This document shows, piece after piece, positions 16,233-25,489 of a DNA stretch of 64,000 nucleotides (positions within the stretch are counted from its first letter, which is position 1; each line of letters begins with the position of its first letter). The notes under the pieces were generated by a model, which saw only the letters and a program-made list of their open reading frames with translations, was not told the origin of the DNA and did not search any database. Both the position numbers and the translations under genes were made by a program. The stretch comes from Cronobacter sakazakii (GTDB lineage: Bacteria > Pseudomonadota > Gammaproteobacteria > Enterobacterales > Enterobacteriaceae): assembly GCF_000982825.1 (NCBI RefSeq), contig NZ_CP011047.1, positions 2,976,001 to 3,040,000 on the forward strand. The letters are read 5' to 3'.

Positions 16233-18227
16233 TTACGGCGTCTGTTTCCCGGCATGATAGCGCTGATACCAGTGTTCAAGCTCGGTTGCCGTCATCGGAC
16301 GGGCGAACAGAAATCCCTGACGTTGATCGACACCGTTTTGCATCAGAAACGCATCTTCTTCTTCACTTTCCACGCCTTCGGCGATCACCTGCAAATCCAG
16401 CGCTTTTGCCACTGCGACGATGGCGTGAACCAGCGATTGCGACACGGGCTGCTTATGGACATCGCGCACAAAGCTTTGATCGAGCTTAATGGCATCCAAC
16501 GGAAATCGCGCCAGCTGCGATAGGGACGAATAGCCGGTGCCGAAATCATCCAGATGTACCTGCGCCCCCAGCGCGCTAAATTCATTAATCACCGACAGCG
16601 CCAGCTCGGCGTTTTCAATCAGGCAGCTTTCGGTGATCTCGACATCAATGGGGCTTTGGGTGAAGTGCATGTCGGTCAGCGCCTGACGCAGATCGCTTAT
16701 CAGCGTCTGGTCGGCGAGCTGGCGCGCTGACACGTTCACCGCAACCCGCAGCTCAATGCCCGCATCGCGCCACTTCGCCACCTGGCGTACCACATCGAGC
16801 ATCACCCAGCGCCCGAGCGGTACGATAAGCCCGGACTCTTCGGCGTAGGAGATAAAATCGAGTGGCGAAATCAGCCCGCGCTCCGGCGACTGCCAGCGCA
16901 CCAGCGCTTCCAGACTGTGAACGTCGCCGTTGGCCAACATTTTCGGCTGGTAGTGAATAACCAGCTGATTTTTCTCAAGCGCCTTACGCAGGTTGGTGTC
17001 GAGCCAGAGATATTCGAACACCCGCTGGTTCATCTCCGGACAAAAGACGCAGAATTTACCGCGCCCGTTCTCTTTGGCGGTGTACATCGCCGTATCGGCG
17101 TTGCGGATAACGCTCTCGCGGTCTTCGCCATGCTGAGGCGCGAGGGCAATGCCGAGCGAGCAACCGGTATAGACTTCAATCAGCCCGATACGAAACGGGT
17201 GCTTCAGCCGGGAGATAATGCGTGAGGACATCGCCTCCAGCGCCGCCTGCGAGGTATCGGTCGCCATCACGAGAAACTCGTCGCCACCGAGCCTCGCCAG
17301 CACCTGATCTTTTTCAAGACAGCTTAAAATCGCGAGCGACACCGCCTGGAGAAGCTGGTCGCCGAACATATGCCCGTAGGCGTCGTTCACTTTCTTGAAA
17401 TTGTCGAGATCGAGATAGACCACACCCACCTGCGTATCGCCGCGTTTAGCGATGGCGTCGCTTATCATCTCAAGAATAGCGTTGCGGTTGGGCAGTCCGG
17501 TAATGGCGTCGGTATTGGCCAGCACGCGCAGGCGCTCCTGCGCGCGGCGCTCTTCGGTAATATCGGTGCCAGAGCAGATCAGGAAAATTTCGTTTCGCCC
17601 GCTGCCGCTGTGGACAAACTTATTGCGAAAGAGAAACAGCCGCTGGCCTTTGCGGGTTTTGATCCAGCGCTCGACCTCATAGGAGCTGCCGTTGCGAAAA
17701 AAACCGGTGATATTGCGCCGCGACGCGGACGCTTCGGCGGGCGTCATAAACAGCTTAAAGACATTCTGCCCGATCACTTCGTGTTCTTTCAGGCCGGTGT
17801 ATTCTTCGCTCAGCCGGTTGAAGCGCTGGATATTGCCGTGGCGATCGAGGATGACAATTACCGAGTTGGCTTCAGAAACCACCTGCTCCGCGAAGGAGAG
17901 TCCCTGCACGAGATCGCGCGCCACCGAGGTGGTGTCATGCCACGCCGACGCCGTGCCCGCCCACTCTTTACGGGAGACTTTGCGGCCCACCAGATGCACC
18001 GGCACCGGTTCGCCAAACAGCGATAACGAGAGCGTGACGCTTGAGGTGATCACACTCATGTTGCGGATTTGCGCGGCCTGATCCGGCGTCAGCGGCACCA
18101 CGTGGCTGGTGACGGCCTCTTCGCTGGCGGCGAGCTGTAGCGCGTTGCTGTCCAGCGGCAGCCGCCAGAAAGGACTGGCGGCACCGCAGTAGCGGTACAG
18201 CAGATTATTCTCCAGGTCGTCTTTCAT
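16233..18227 (-). CDS. rpfR: RpfR/PdeR, PAS-GGDEF-EAL sensor of DSF-type signals
   Basis: This is a 664-residue protein. The N-terminal region (about 1-90) corresponds to the RpfF-interaction domain of RpfR, followed by PAS (about 112-225, LDRHGNIQRFNRLSEEYTG). GGDEF has an intact GGDEF at 314-318. EAL has EAL at 440-442 and DDFGTGYSS. It is the orthologue of E. coli PdeR (Gmr). With rpfF beside it, it should act as the DSF/BDSF receptor, raising c-di-GMP hydrolysis when signal binds the PAS domain. ATG 18227 follows GGGAGAG; an upstream start at 18287 is weaker. Confidence 0.92.
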   Translation of the reverse strand: MKDDLENNLLYRYCGAASPFWRLPLDSNALQLAASEEAVTSHVVPLTPDQAAQIRNMSVITSSVTLSLSLFGEPVPVHLVGRKVSRKEWAGTASAWHDTTSVARDLVQGLSFAEQVVSEANSVIVILDRHGNIQRFNRLSEEYTGLKEHEVIGQNVFKLFMTPAEASASRRNITGFFRNGSSYEVERWIKTRKGQRLFLFRNKFVHSGSGRNEIFLICSGTDITEERRAQERLRVLANTDAITGLPNRNAILEMISDAIAKRGDTQVGVVYLDLDNFKKVNDAYGHMFGDQLLQAVSLAILSCLEKDQVLARLGGDEFLVMATDTSQAALEAMSSRIISRLKHPFRIGLIEVYTGCSLGIALAPQHGEDRESVIRNADTAMYTAKENGRGKFCVFCPEMNQRVFEYLWLDTNLRKALEKNQLVIHYQPKMLANGDVHSLEALVRWQSPERGLISPLDFISYAEESGLIVPLGRWVMLDVVRQVAKWRDAGIELRVAVNVSARQLADQTLISDLRQALTDMHFTQSPIDVEITESCLIENAELALSVINEFSALGAQVHLDDFGTGYSSLSQLARFPLDAIKLDQSFVRDVHKQPVSQSLVHAIVAVAKALDLQVIAEGVESEEEDAFLMQNGVDQRQGFLFARPMTATELEHWYQRYHAGKQTP

Positions 18228-18490
18228 GCTCTCTCCCGAACCCACACCATGCGCTACGCAAACGGCACAGCCGGACTCTGCCGGCAATAAGAGGCAAAAC
18301 GTTTGTTTTTACGGGAATATATTGTTGGCGAAGGCGGCAAGCCGGTGTCGGTTACGGCCATTTCGCTTAATTCTCAACGCGTTAAATTACGACGCACTCT
18401 GTTAGTGTGATCGTTTTTTGGAAAAATGCCCAAGTGAGACGGGAAAAATGTGCGCGCTCACACAGAGGAAAAGGCGAGGCGTGAGAGAAG

Positions 18491-18516
18491 AAAAACTCCC
18501 CGGCGGGGCCGGGGAG
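18491..18516 (-). terminator. Rho-independent terminator of rnb
   Basis: Read leftward, the 9-bp stem CTCCCCGGC / GCCGGGGAG with loop CCC is followed by TTTTTC. It lies 8 nt past the rnb stop. Confidence 0.88.
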
Positions 18517-18523
18517 TAGAGGG

Positions 18524-20458
18524 TCAGGCGACCGGGCGTGCGATGACGCTGCGGGTTTCCATACGCACTTCGGCGATGGTCACGTCGATAACGTCGGTGA
18601 CTTTATAAACGGTTTCGCCTTTGATCTGTACGGTGCCGTTTTCCTGGCTGCAGACCAGCTCATCGCGCACCGCGTGCAGGAACGGTGCGGGAATAAAGGC
18701 GACCGCGCCGTTATCCACCAGACGCACGCGCATGCCGCCGCGGCTGACATCGATAATTTCCGCCGCGAAGCGGGTATCGGTGCCGGCTTTGTCTTTCAGG
18801 AAACGGGCATACAGCCAGTCGCCCACATCGCGCTCCGCCATGCGGTTAAGACGACGACGCTCGGCCATCTGCACGGTGGCTTCATCCTGTGGACGCGTAG
18901 CGCTTTCGCCTTTAATGATGGCTTTCAGCAGGCGGTGGTTGACCATATCGCCATATTTACGAATCGGCGAAGTCCAGGTCGCATAGGCTTCAAGGCCGAG
19001 GCCGAAGTGCGGGCCTGGCTCGGTGCTGATTTCAGCAAACGACTGGAAGCGGCGGATGCGGCTGTCGAGGAAACCGGACGGCTGTGCGTCCAGCTCGCGG
19101 CGAAGCTTGCAGAAGCCCGGCAGCGTCAGTACGTCGTTCGCATCCACATGCATCCCGTGGCTTTGCAGCAGCGTCGCCAGCTGTTCGGTGCTCGCCGGGT
19201 CAAAGCCCGCGTGGACGTTATAAACGCCGAAGCCGAGCTTGTCGCGCAGCACGCGCGCGGCGCAGATGTTCGCGGCGATCATCGATTCTTCAACGATACG
19301 GTTAGCGATGCGGCGCGGCTCGGCGACGATATCCAGCACTTCGCCTTTCTCGCCCAGCACAAAGCGGTAATCCGGGCGGTCTTTAAACACCAGCGCGTGT
19401 TCAGTACGCCAGGCGCTGCGGCGCTGGCAAATCTGTTGCAGCAGGCGGATCTGCGCGGCAATCGCCTCGCTGCCCGGCTGCCAGTCGCCTTTTTCTTCCA
19501 GCCAGTCGGAAACGTCGTCATAGGCCAGCTTGGCTTTCGATTCGATGATAGCGGCGAAGAAGTGAATGTCATCGCTGATGGCGCCATCGGCTTCGATAAT
19601 CATGCGGCAGACCAGCGCAGGGCGCTGCACGCCTTCGCGCAGCGAGCAGAGGTCGTCAGACAGCTCGCGCGGCAGCATCGGGATGTTAAAGCCCGGCAGG
19701 TAATTGGTGAACGCGCGCACTTTAGCGATGTTGTCGAGCTTGCTGCCTTCGGCGATCCACGCGGTCGGGTCGGCGATCGCGACGGTCAGTTGCAGGCGGT
19801 CGCCATCCAGCGCTTCCACATACAGCGCATCGTCCATATCTTCGGTGCTGGCGCTGTCGATAGTGACGAAATCCAGCGCGGTTAAATCTTCACGCGTCAG
19901 GTTTTCATCCAGCATTTCGGTCGCCACGCCGTCCGGCGCTTCGCGCTCAAGATTGTGGCGTGCCAGCGTCACCCACCACGGCACGAAATGGTCGTCGCCG
20001 AAGGTAATAAACTGTGTCAGTTCCGCGTAGAAACCGCGATCGCCTTTCAGCGGATGGCGGCGCATTTCCGCCACCGCCCAGTCGCCATTCTGGAAATCGT
20101 GGCTGACGCCGCGTTCAGCGCGGCACGGGATGGCGTCTTTCAGCAGCGGATGATCGGGAACGATTGAGAGACGATCGTCTTTCTTTTGCACCCGGCCCAC
20201 AAAGCGGGTCAGGAAGGGTTCGATAAGCTCTTCGGGCTCGGCGGATTCTTTTTCCTTTTCCGTATGGATAACGGCAATGACGCGATCGCCGTGCATCACT
20301 TTCTTCATCTGCGGCGGCGGAATGAAGTAGCTTTTCTGCGCGTCAACCTCAAGGAAACCAAAACCTTTTTCCGTGGCTTTTACTACCCCTTCGGCGCGCG
20401 GCGTCTGGGAATGCAGTTGCTGTTTAAGCTGCGCAAGCAGCGGGTTATCCTGAAACAT
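18524..20458 (-). CDS. rnb: Exoribonuclease II (RNase II)
   Basis: This 644-residue protein, the same length as E. coli RNase II, degrades single-stranded RNA 3'-to-5'. Cold-shock RNA-binding domains occupy the N-terminus (KATEKGFGFLEVDAQKSYFIPP). The RNB catalytic core has the acid cluster DSASTEDMDD near residues 201-210. A C-terminal S1 domain follows. The frame is intact. yciW lies upstream, as in E. coli. Confidence 0.96.
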   Translation of the reverse strand: MFQDNPLLAQLKQQLHSQTPRAEGVVKATEKGFGFLEVDAQKSYFIPPPQMKKVMHGDRVIAVIHTEKEKESAEPEELIEPFLTRFVGRVQKKDDRLSIVPDHPLLKDAIPCRAERGVSHDFQNGDWAVAEMRRHPLKGDRGFYAELTQFITFGDDHFVPWWVTLARHNLEREAPDGVATEMLDENLTREDLTALDFVTIDSASTEDMDDALYVEALDGDRLQLTVAIADPTAWIAEGSKLDNIAKVRAFTNYLPGFNIPMLPRELSDDLCSLREGVQRPALVCRMIIEADGAISDDIHFFAAIIESKAKLAYDDVSDWLEEKGDWQPGSEAIAAQIRLLQQICQRRSAWRTEHALVFKDRPDYRFVLGEKGEVLDIVAEPRRIANRIVEESMIAANICAARVLRDKLGFGVYNVHAGFDPASTEQLATLLQSHGMHVDANDVLTLPGFCKLRRELDAQPSGFLDSRIRRFQSFAEISTEPGPHFGLGLEAYATWTSPIRKYGDMVNHRLLKAIIKGESATRPQDEATVQMAERRRLNRMAERDVGDWLYARFLKDKAGTDTRFAAEIIDVSRGGMRVRLVDNGAVAFIPAPFLHAVRDELVCSQENGTVQIKGETVYKVTDVIDVTIAEVRMETRSVIARPVA

Positions 20459-20545
20459 AGTGTCGAATTTTCGTGGCCAAAAGAGCGGCTGACAGTTTTA
20501 CGCGATTGCGCGCCTCCCGGCAAGCGCTCTTTAGGCCGCAGCGGG

Positions 20546-21700
20546 CTATGCGACGACGCCAAGACCAAGCCGCAGACGGTTTACCCAGCCGCAAAGGCTG
20601 CCGAAGGCGAGCAGACGTAGCGCGTCCTGGATATCAAAACCGGCCTCAGTCAGCGGCTCAAGCTGTGCGTGGCCAAACCGCGCCGGGGCACGGGTCAACA
20701 TCTGCATCGCCTGAATCATCGCGCGCGCTCTGGGGTGATTATGGCTCCAGGCCTGCAGCGCCCGTTCACCGTTGCGCGCCGCATCCGCAAGGCCTGGCTC
20801 GTCGCGCAGGCGCAGCGCGGCCTCGTCAAAACAGCTGGCGCTGCCGTTGATACGCGCCGATACCAGCGCCACCAGCGCAGCGTCAGCCGCATCCTCCGGC
20901 CTTTGCAGAGTGGCGAGCAGGGCGGCGAGACCCTCTAATGCGTCCGCGTCATGGGCCAGCAGAGAGAGCATCGGTTGCAGCAGCGGCTCATCCAGCGCCG
21001 CGTTATAAGCCGCCTGCTGGTCGGCGCTTGCCCAGCCCATTTCGAGCGCCGGGAGATCGGGCTGCCAGCGCGATTCAGCGGCGCTAAAGAGTGAGGCGGG
21101 CGCGTCCTGCTGCATATCAATGCCCGGCAACCAGCGCGCCGGCTGGCCGGGCTGTGCCTGTAACAGCGCCACCGCGCGGGCCTGAAAGCCCACGAAACCG
21201 ATAATCTGTGTAAACGTGACGATGTCATGCACCGACAGCCCGGCGTCTTCCAGTTGCGCGCGCGCCGCGCTGTCAATCAGGGTGGGCTGACTGGCGAGCT
21301 GACGCGCGGTCTGGGTGAGCAGCGTCAGGCGGCGGTTGCTTTCCCGCGAGGAATCCGGCCCCGGCTCGGGCGCCAGACGGGCGGCGTAATGGTTGCACAG
21401 CCGCTGCACGCCGCAGACCTGTGCGACGGTTAAGGCGGCGCTGAGGCGGTCATAGACGCTCAGCGTATGAAGACGGGTGATGTCGCGTTTATCAGGCAGC
21501 AGAGAAGGGATAAGCGCGCGTGCGGCGTCGCACCACGGCGCGTGGGCGGCGATGTTCACGTCGTCCAGCGGCAGGTCGAGCAGAAAACGGTCCTCCACCT
21601 TTGCGGCTTCGGGAACTAACAGCAGCGGATCTGCCGGACAGAGGCTGGACTGGGTTTCATGATACCAGTGGCTTTTGCCGGTAAGGCGGCGTTGTTCCAT
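20546..21700 (-). CDS. yciW: YciW, predicted oxidoreductase of the carboxymuconolactone decarboxylase-like fold
   Basis: This 384-residue protein starts MEQRRLTGKSHWYHETQSS. It contains a two-part helical fold resembling peroxidase-related CMD-like proteins. E. coli YciW has been linked to cysteine metabolism but its reaction is not settled. ATG 21700 has AAGGAAC upstream and fits the family N-terminus; a start at 21745 lacks a site. Two cysteines (CGVQRLCNHY) lie near the middle. It is between fabI and rnb as in E. coli. Confidence 0.85.
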   Translation of the reverse strand: MEQRRLTGKSHWYHETQSSLCPADPLLLVPEAAKVEDRFLLDLPLDDVNIAAHAPWCDAARALIPSLLPDKRDITRLHTLSVYDRLSAALTVAQVCGVQRLCNHYAARLAPEPGPDSSRESNRRLTLLTQTARQLASQPTLIDSAARAQLEDAGLSVHDIVTFTQIIGFVGFQARAVALLQAQPGQPARWLPGIDMQQDAPASLFSAAESRWQPDLPALEMGWASADQQAAYNAALDEPLLQPMLSLLAHDADALEGLAALLATLQRPEDAADAALVALVSARINGSASCFDEAALRLRDEPGLADAARNGERALQAWSHNHPRARAMIQAMQMLTRAPARFGHAQLEPLTEAGFDIQDALRLLAFGSLCGWVNRLRLGLGVVA

Positions 21701-21841
21701 GATCGTTCCTTGTCTGAAAATGAGCGCCCGGAACGGCGGAAACAATACGCAGCGCCGGGCAGGTCACGCACGACTATCCTGGCGTAACACTTCACGGCGA
21801 TAAAAGATTGTTCGGTGATAACAAATATCAGAAAGGTATAA

Positions 21842-21872
21842 ATAAAAAGGGCAGGTTGAAAACCTGCCCTTT
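21842..21872 (-). terminator. Rho-independent terminator of fabI
   Basis: Read leftward, the 12-bp stem AAAGGGCAGGTT / AACCTGCCCTTT with a 3-nt loop is followed by TTATTTAT. It lies about 18 nt past the fabI stop. Confidence 0.88.
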
Positions 21873-21889
21873 GGCGAGAAACCGGAGGA

Positions 21890-22678
21890 TTATTTCAGTT
21901 CCAGCTCGTTCATCGCAGCGATGCTGAAGCCGCCGTCAACGTGAACCACTTCACCGGTGATACCGCCGGAAAGGTCAGAGCACAGGAACGCCGCGGAGTT
22001 ACCCACGTCTTCGATGGTGACGGTGCGACGAATCGGGGTGACCGCTTCGCAGTGCGCCAGCATCTTACGGAAATCTTTAATGCCGGAAGCCGCGAGCGTG
22101 CGGATCGGGCCTGCGGAGATAGCGTTAACGCGCACGCCTTCCGGACCCATCGCGTTCGCCATGTAGCGCACGTTAGCTTCGAGAGACGCTTTCGCCAGAC
22201 CCATCACGTTGTAGTTCGGGATAGCGCGCTCTGCGCCGAGGTAAGAGAGCGTCAGCAGCGCCGCGTTCGGGTTCAGCATAGAACGGCACGCTTTCGCCAT
22301 TGCCACAAAGCTGTATGCGCTGATGTCGTGCGCGATTTTGAAGCCTTCACGGGTCACGGCGTTAACGTAGTCGCCATCCAGCTGGTCAGCCGGCGCGAAA
22401 CCGATGGAGTGTACGAAACCGTCAAATTTCGGCCAGACTTTGGCAAGCTCGGTGAACAGCGCGTCGATGCTTTCATCTTCCGCAACGTCACACGGCAGCA
22501 CGATGCTGGAGTCCAGTTGAGCGGCAAACTCTTCCACGCGGCCTTTCAGCTTGTCGTTCTGGTAGGTGAACGCCAGTTCAGCCCCTTCACGGTGCATTGC
22601 CTGTGCGATACCGTATGCGATGGACAGTTTGCTGGCTACGCCAGTCACCAGAATGCGCTTACCGGTAAGAAAACCCAT
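21890..22678 (-). CDS. fabI: Enoyl-ACP reductase (NADH) FabI
   Basis: This 262-residue SDR enzyme catalyses the last step of each fatty-acid elongation cycle. The catalytic residues Tyr146 (TLSYLG), Tyr156 and Lys163 (IPNYNVMGLAKASL) are in place. Gly93 and Met159, positions where changes cause triclosan resistance in E. coli, have the sensitive wild-type residues. The unusual FabI nucleotide loop GVASKLSIAYG is present. It is monocistronic, with its own terminator. Confidence 0.97.
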   Translation of the reverse strand: MGFLTGKRILVTGVASKLSIAYGIAQAMHREGAELAFTYQNDKLKGRVEEFAAQLDSSIVLPCDVAEDESIDALFTELAKVWPKFDGFVHSIGFAPADQLDGDYVNAVTREGFKIAHDISAYSFVAMAKACRSMLNPNAALLTLSYLGAERAIPNYNVMGLAKASLEANVRYMANAMGPEGVRVNAISAGPIRTLAASGIKDFRKMLAHCEAVTPIRRTVTIEDVGNSAAFLCSDLSGGITGEVVHVDGGFSIAAMNELELK

Positions 22679-22798
22679 AGCTTTTAATCCTTATCGTCAT
22701 TGTTATGGCGGCTGGCCGAAAGCGCCAGCCGTCGTTAAAACGCGGCGATTCTAACATGACTCGCCGGAGGAGTTAATCCGACCACTACAGATGGCGGA

Positions 22799-23605
22799 TT
22801 AGCGGTCTTTTCGCCAGGCGTCGGCGGTTAAGGCTTCGCCGAAATGACTGGCGATAAGCCGTTTGGTTAAATCGTGCAGCGGCGAGGCGAGAACGTCGGC
22901 CGTGCTGCCGCGCTCCACCACTTCGCCCTGATGCATCACCATCACCTGATCGCTGATGTGTTTCATCATGCCAATGTGCTGGGTGACATAAATATAAGAG
23001 ATACCCTGTTTTTCCTGTAATTCCAGCATCAGGTTGATTAACTGCGAACGCATCGACATATCAAGCGACGCCAGCGCTTCGTCGGCGATAATGACTTTCG
23101 GGCGCAGGATCAGCGCGCGCGCGAGGCCCAGACGCTGTTTCTGGCCCGGGGCCAGCATATGCGGATAGTAACTCACGTGATCGGGCAGCAGTCCGACCAT
23201 GCGCAGCGTCTCTTTAATGCGCTTCGCGCGGGCTTCCGGCTCCAGATCGGTGTTGAGCCGCAGCGGGAAATCGAGAATTTGGGAAATCCGCTGGCGTGGG
23301 TTAAGCGATGTCGACGGATCCTGAAAAATCATGCGGATGCGCTGACTGCGAAACGAATAATCGCCAAACGTCAGCGGATGATCGTCAATCACCAGTTCGC
23401 CCGTGGTGGGGGCGACCATACCGGCCAGCATTTTGGCAAGCGTGGATTTACCCGAGCCGTTCTCGCCGATGATAGCCAGCGTCTGGCGCTCGCGCAGGGT
23501 AAAGCTCAGCGGTTTCACCGCCTCGACGGTCTGGCGGCGAAACCAGCCGGTGCGATAGCGATAAGTTTTACTCAGGTTGCGAACCTGCAACAGCGTTTCC
23601 ACCAT
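22799..23605 (-). CDS. sapF: SapF, ABC-transporter ATPase
   Basis: This 268-residue ATP-binding subunit is the last gene of sapABCDF. Walker A is GENGSGKST, followed by the Q-loop MIFQDPSTS and Walker B region VIIADEALASLD. The usual LSGGQ signature reads LAPGQKQRLGLARAL, as in the E. coli orthologue. It pairs with SapD beneath the SapBC channel. It starts 1 nt after the sapD stop. Confidence 0.94.
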   Translation of the reverse strand: MVETLLQVRNLSKTYRYRTGWFRRQTVEAVKPLSFTLRERQTLAIIGENGSGKSTLAKMLAGMVAPTTGELVIDDHPLTFGDYSFRSQRIRMIFQDPSTSLNPRQRISQILDFPLRLNTDLEPEARAKRIKETLRMVGLLPDHVSYYPHMLAPGQKQRLGLARALILRPKVIIADEALASLDMSMRSQLINLMLELQEKQGISYIYVTQHIGMMKHISDQVMVMHQGEVVERGSTADVLASPLHDLTKRLIASHFGEALTADAWRKDR

Positions 23606-23606
23606 T

Positions 23607-24599
23607 TCACTCTCTCTCCATGTTCAGCGGGAAATGGCAGGCGAAAAGATGATTTTTCGGCCCGTCGAGACGCGGGGTTTCGATACATTTGCGCTGGGCA
23701 TACGGGCAGCGCGGCCCGAGGCGGCAGCCAATCGGCAAGTGCTCAAGCAGCGGGATCGCGCCCGGCAGCGTATTGAGGCGGCTTTTATGCGGCATCGCGC
23801 TGCCGAAATCCGGGATCGCGCGGATCAGCGCCTGAGTGTAAGGGTGGTGCGGGGTGGAGATAAGCTCCTCGCTTGGCGCGGTTTCTACTGTTTGCCCGCA
23901 GTAGAGCACGTCGATGCGGTCAGCCCACTGGCTCAGCATCTGCAAGTCGTGGCTGATAAGCAGAATCGTCGTGTTGTTATTCTGATTCAGCCGCGAGAGC
24001 AGGCGGAAAATCTGCGCCTGGGTGGTCGGCTCCATCGCGTTGGTTGGCTCATCAGCAATCAGCAGACGCGGCTGATTAGCGAGCGCGATGGCTATCATCA
24101 CCTTCTGACATTCACCTTCCGTCAGTTCATACGGAAAGCTGCGCATCGCGTCTTTATGGTCTTTAATCCCGACACGGTGCAGCAGTTCGATGGCCCGGCG
24201 TTTGCGCCAGCCGAAACGCTGCCACCAGCGGCCTTTGTATGTCCAGCCGGGGATGTTTTGCATCAGCTGGCGGCCAATTTTCTCTGACGGATCGAGACAG
24301 GATTGCGGCTCCTGGAAAATCATCGACACGTTATGGCCCACCAGACGGCGGCGCTCGCGCGGCGAGAGGCGCAGCAGATCGATATCGTCAAAGCGCATAC
24401 GGTCAGCGGTGATGCGCCAGTTATCTTTGGTCACCCCGCAGATCGCTTTCGCAATCAGGCTCTTACCGGAGCCCGATTCGCCCACCAGCCCGCGAATGTC
24501 GCCTTCCGGCAGGCTCAGGCTCACGCGGTCCACCGCTTTCACCCAGCCTTCGCTGGTTTTAAACTCAATCGTCAGGTTACGAATATCCAGCAGCGGCAT
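23607..24599 (-). CDS. sapD: SapD, ABC-transporter ATPase
   Basis: This 330-residue ATPase has Walker A GESGSGKSL and Q-loop MIFQEPQSCLDP. Walker B reads LLIADEPTNAME. A C-terminal oligopeptide-transporter extension has cysteines (LGPRCPYAQRKC) that may bind an Fe-S cluster, as in Dpp/Opp ATPases. In E. coli SapD has also been tied to Trk potassium uptake. Its start overlaps the sapC stop by one base. Confidence 0.95.
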   Translation of the reverse strand: MPLLDIRNLTIEFKTSEGWVKAVDRVSLSLPEGDIRGLVGESGSGKSLIAKAICGVTKDNWRITADRMRFDDIDLLRLSPRERRRLVGHNVSMIFQEPQSCLDPSEKIGRQLMQNIPGWTYKGRWWQRFGWRKRRAIELLHRVGIKDHKDAMRSFPYELTEGECQKVMIAIALANQPRLLIADEPTNAMEPTTQAQIFRLLSRLNQNNNTTILLISHDLQMLSQWADRIDVLYCGQTVETAPSEELISTPHHPYTQALIRAIPDFGSAMPHKSRLNTLPGAIPLLEHLPIGCRLGPRCPYAQRKCIETPRLDGPKNHLFACHFPLNMERE

Positions 24600-25489
24600 T
24601 ATTCCACCCCCGCGTCGATGGCGCGACGGATGCCGTCGCCCAGTAAATTGACCAACAGTACGCTAATCATAATGGCGGCCCCCGGCAGCATCACCGTCCA
24701 GGGCGCGACGTAAATCAGCTCCAGCGCGTCGCCGAGCATCGCGCCCCATTCGGGCGAGGGGAGCTGCGCGCCGAGATCGAGAAAACCGAGCGCCGCGATA
24801 TCCAGAATCGCAATCGACAGCGCACGGGTGATTTCGCCGACCAGCACCGACGCGGTGTTAGGCAGAACGGCGAACCACAAAATATTAAAGGTGGTCGCGC
24901 CATCCAGGCGTGCGGCGATCACATAGTCTTTTTCCAGCTCGTCATGCACCATGCTGTACACCGAGCGCACCATACGCGGCACCAGCGCGAGCCAGACAGC
25001 CAGCATCGCGTGGCTGAGCTGCGGCCCGGCGAAGGCGACCACGATAATCGCCAGCAGCAGCGAGGGGATCGAGAGCAGCGTATCCAGTACGTGATTAAGC
25101 ACCGCCGAGCGCAAGCCGTGGGTGGCGCCCGCCAGCACGCCCAGCACCATTCCGCAGGCAGTCGCGGCCAGCGTCACCACAAACGCGCCGCCGATCGTGG
25201 GTGCCGCGCCGCTCAGCAGGCGGCTTAACAGATCGCGTCCTAAATCGTCAGTCCCGAGGAAGAACGAGACTTCGCCATAGCGCGACCACGACGGCGGCAA
25301 TAGCTGATAGCCGAGAAATTGTTGATCGATGCCGTAGGGCGCAAAGAGCCGGCCGAACACGCACAACAGCACCAGACCCGCACAGCCGTACAGGCCCACC
25401 ATTGCGACGGTGTCGCCATAAAGTTTACGCCAGACGGTGCGCAGCGCGCCCGGCGCGCGTTTCTCGCGATAGACGCTATCGTAAGGCAT
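24599..25489 (-). CDS. sapC: SapC, ABC-transporter permease
   Basis: This 296-residue inner-membrane permease of the DppC type has about six membrane segments. The cytoplasmic EAA loop lies in YVIAARLDGATTFNILWFAVLP. It overlaps sapB by 14 nt and sapD by 1 nt, so translation is coupled along the operon. It forms the channel with SapB. Confidence 0.95.
   Translation of the reverse strand: MPYDSVYREKRAPGALRTVWRKLYGDTVAMVGLYGCAGLVLLCVFGRLFAPYGIDQQFLGYQLLPPSWSRYGEVSFFLGTDDLGRDLLSRLLSGAAPTIGGAFVVTLAATACGMVLGVLAGATHGLRSAVLNHVLDTLLSIPSLLLAIIVVAFAGPQLSHAMLAVWLALVPRMVRSVYSMVHDELEKDYVIAARLDGATTFNILWFAVLPNTASVLVGEITRALSIAILDIAALGFLDLGAQLPSPEWGAMLGDALELIYVAPWTVMLPGAAIMISVLLVNLLGDGIRRAIDAGVE

Noticed and set aside
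18674..19885. Long open frame (403 codons) antisense to rnb
   Set aside because: It mirrors the codon pattern of the high-GC rnb gene on the other strand, has no ribosome site and resembles no family.
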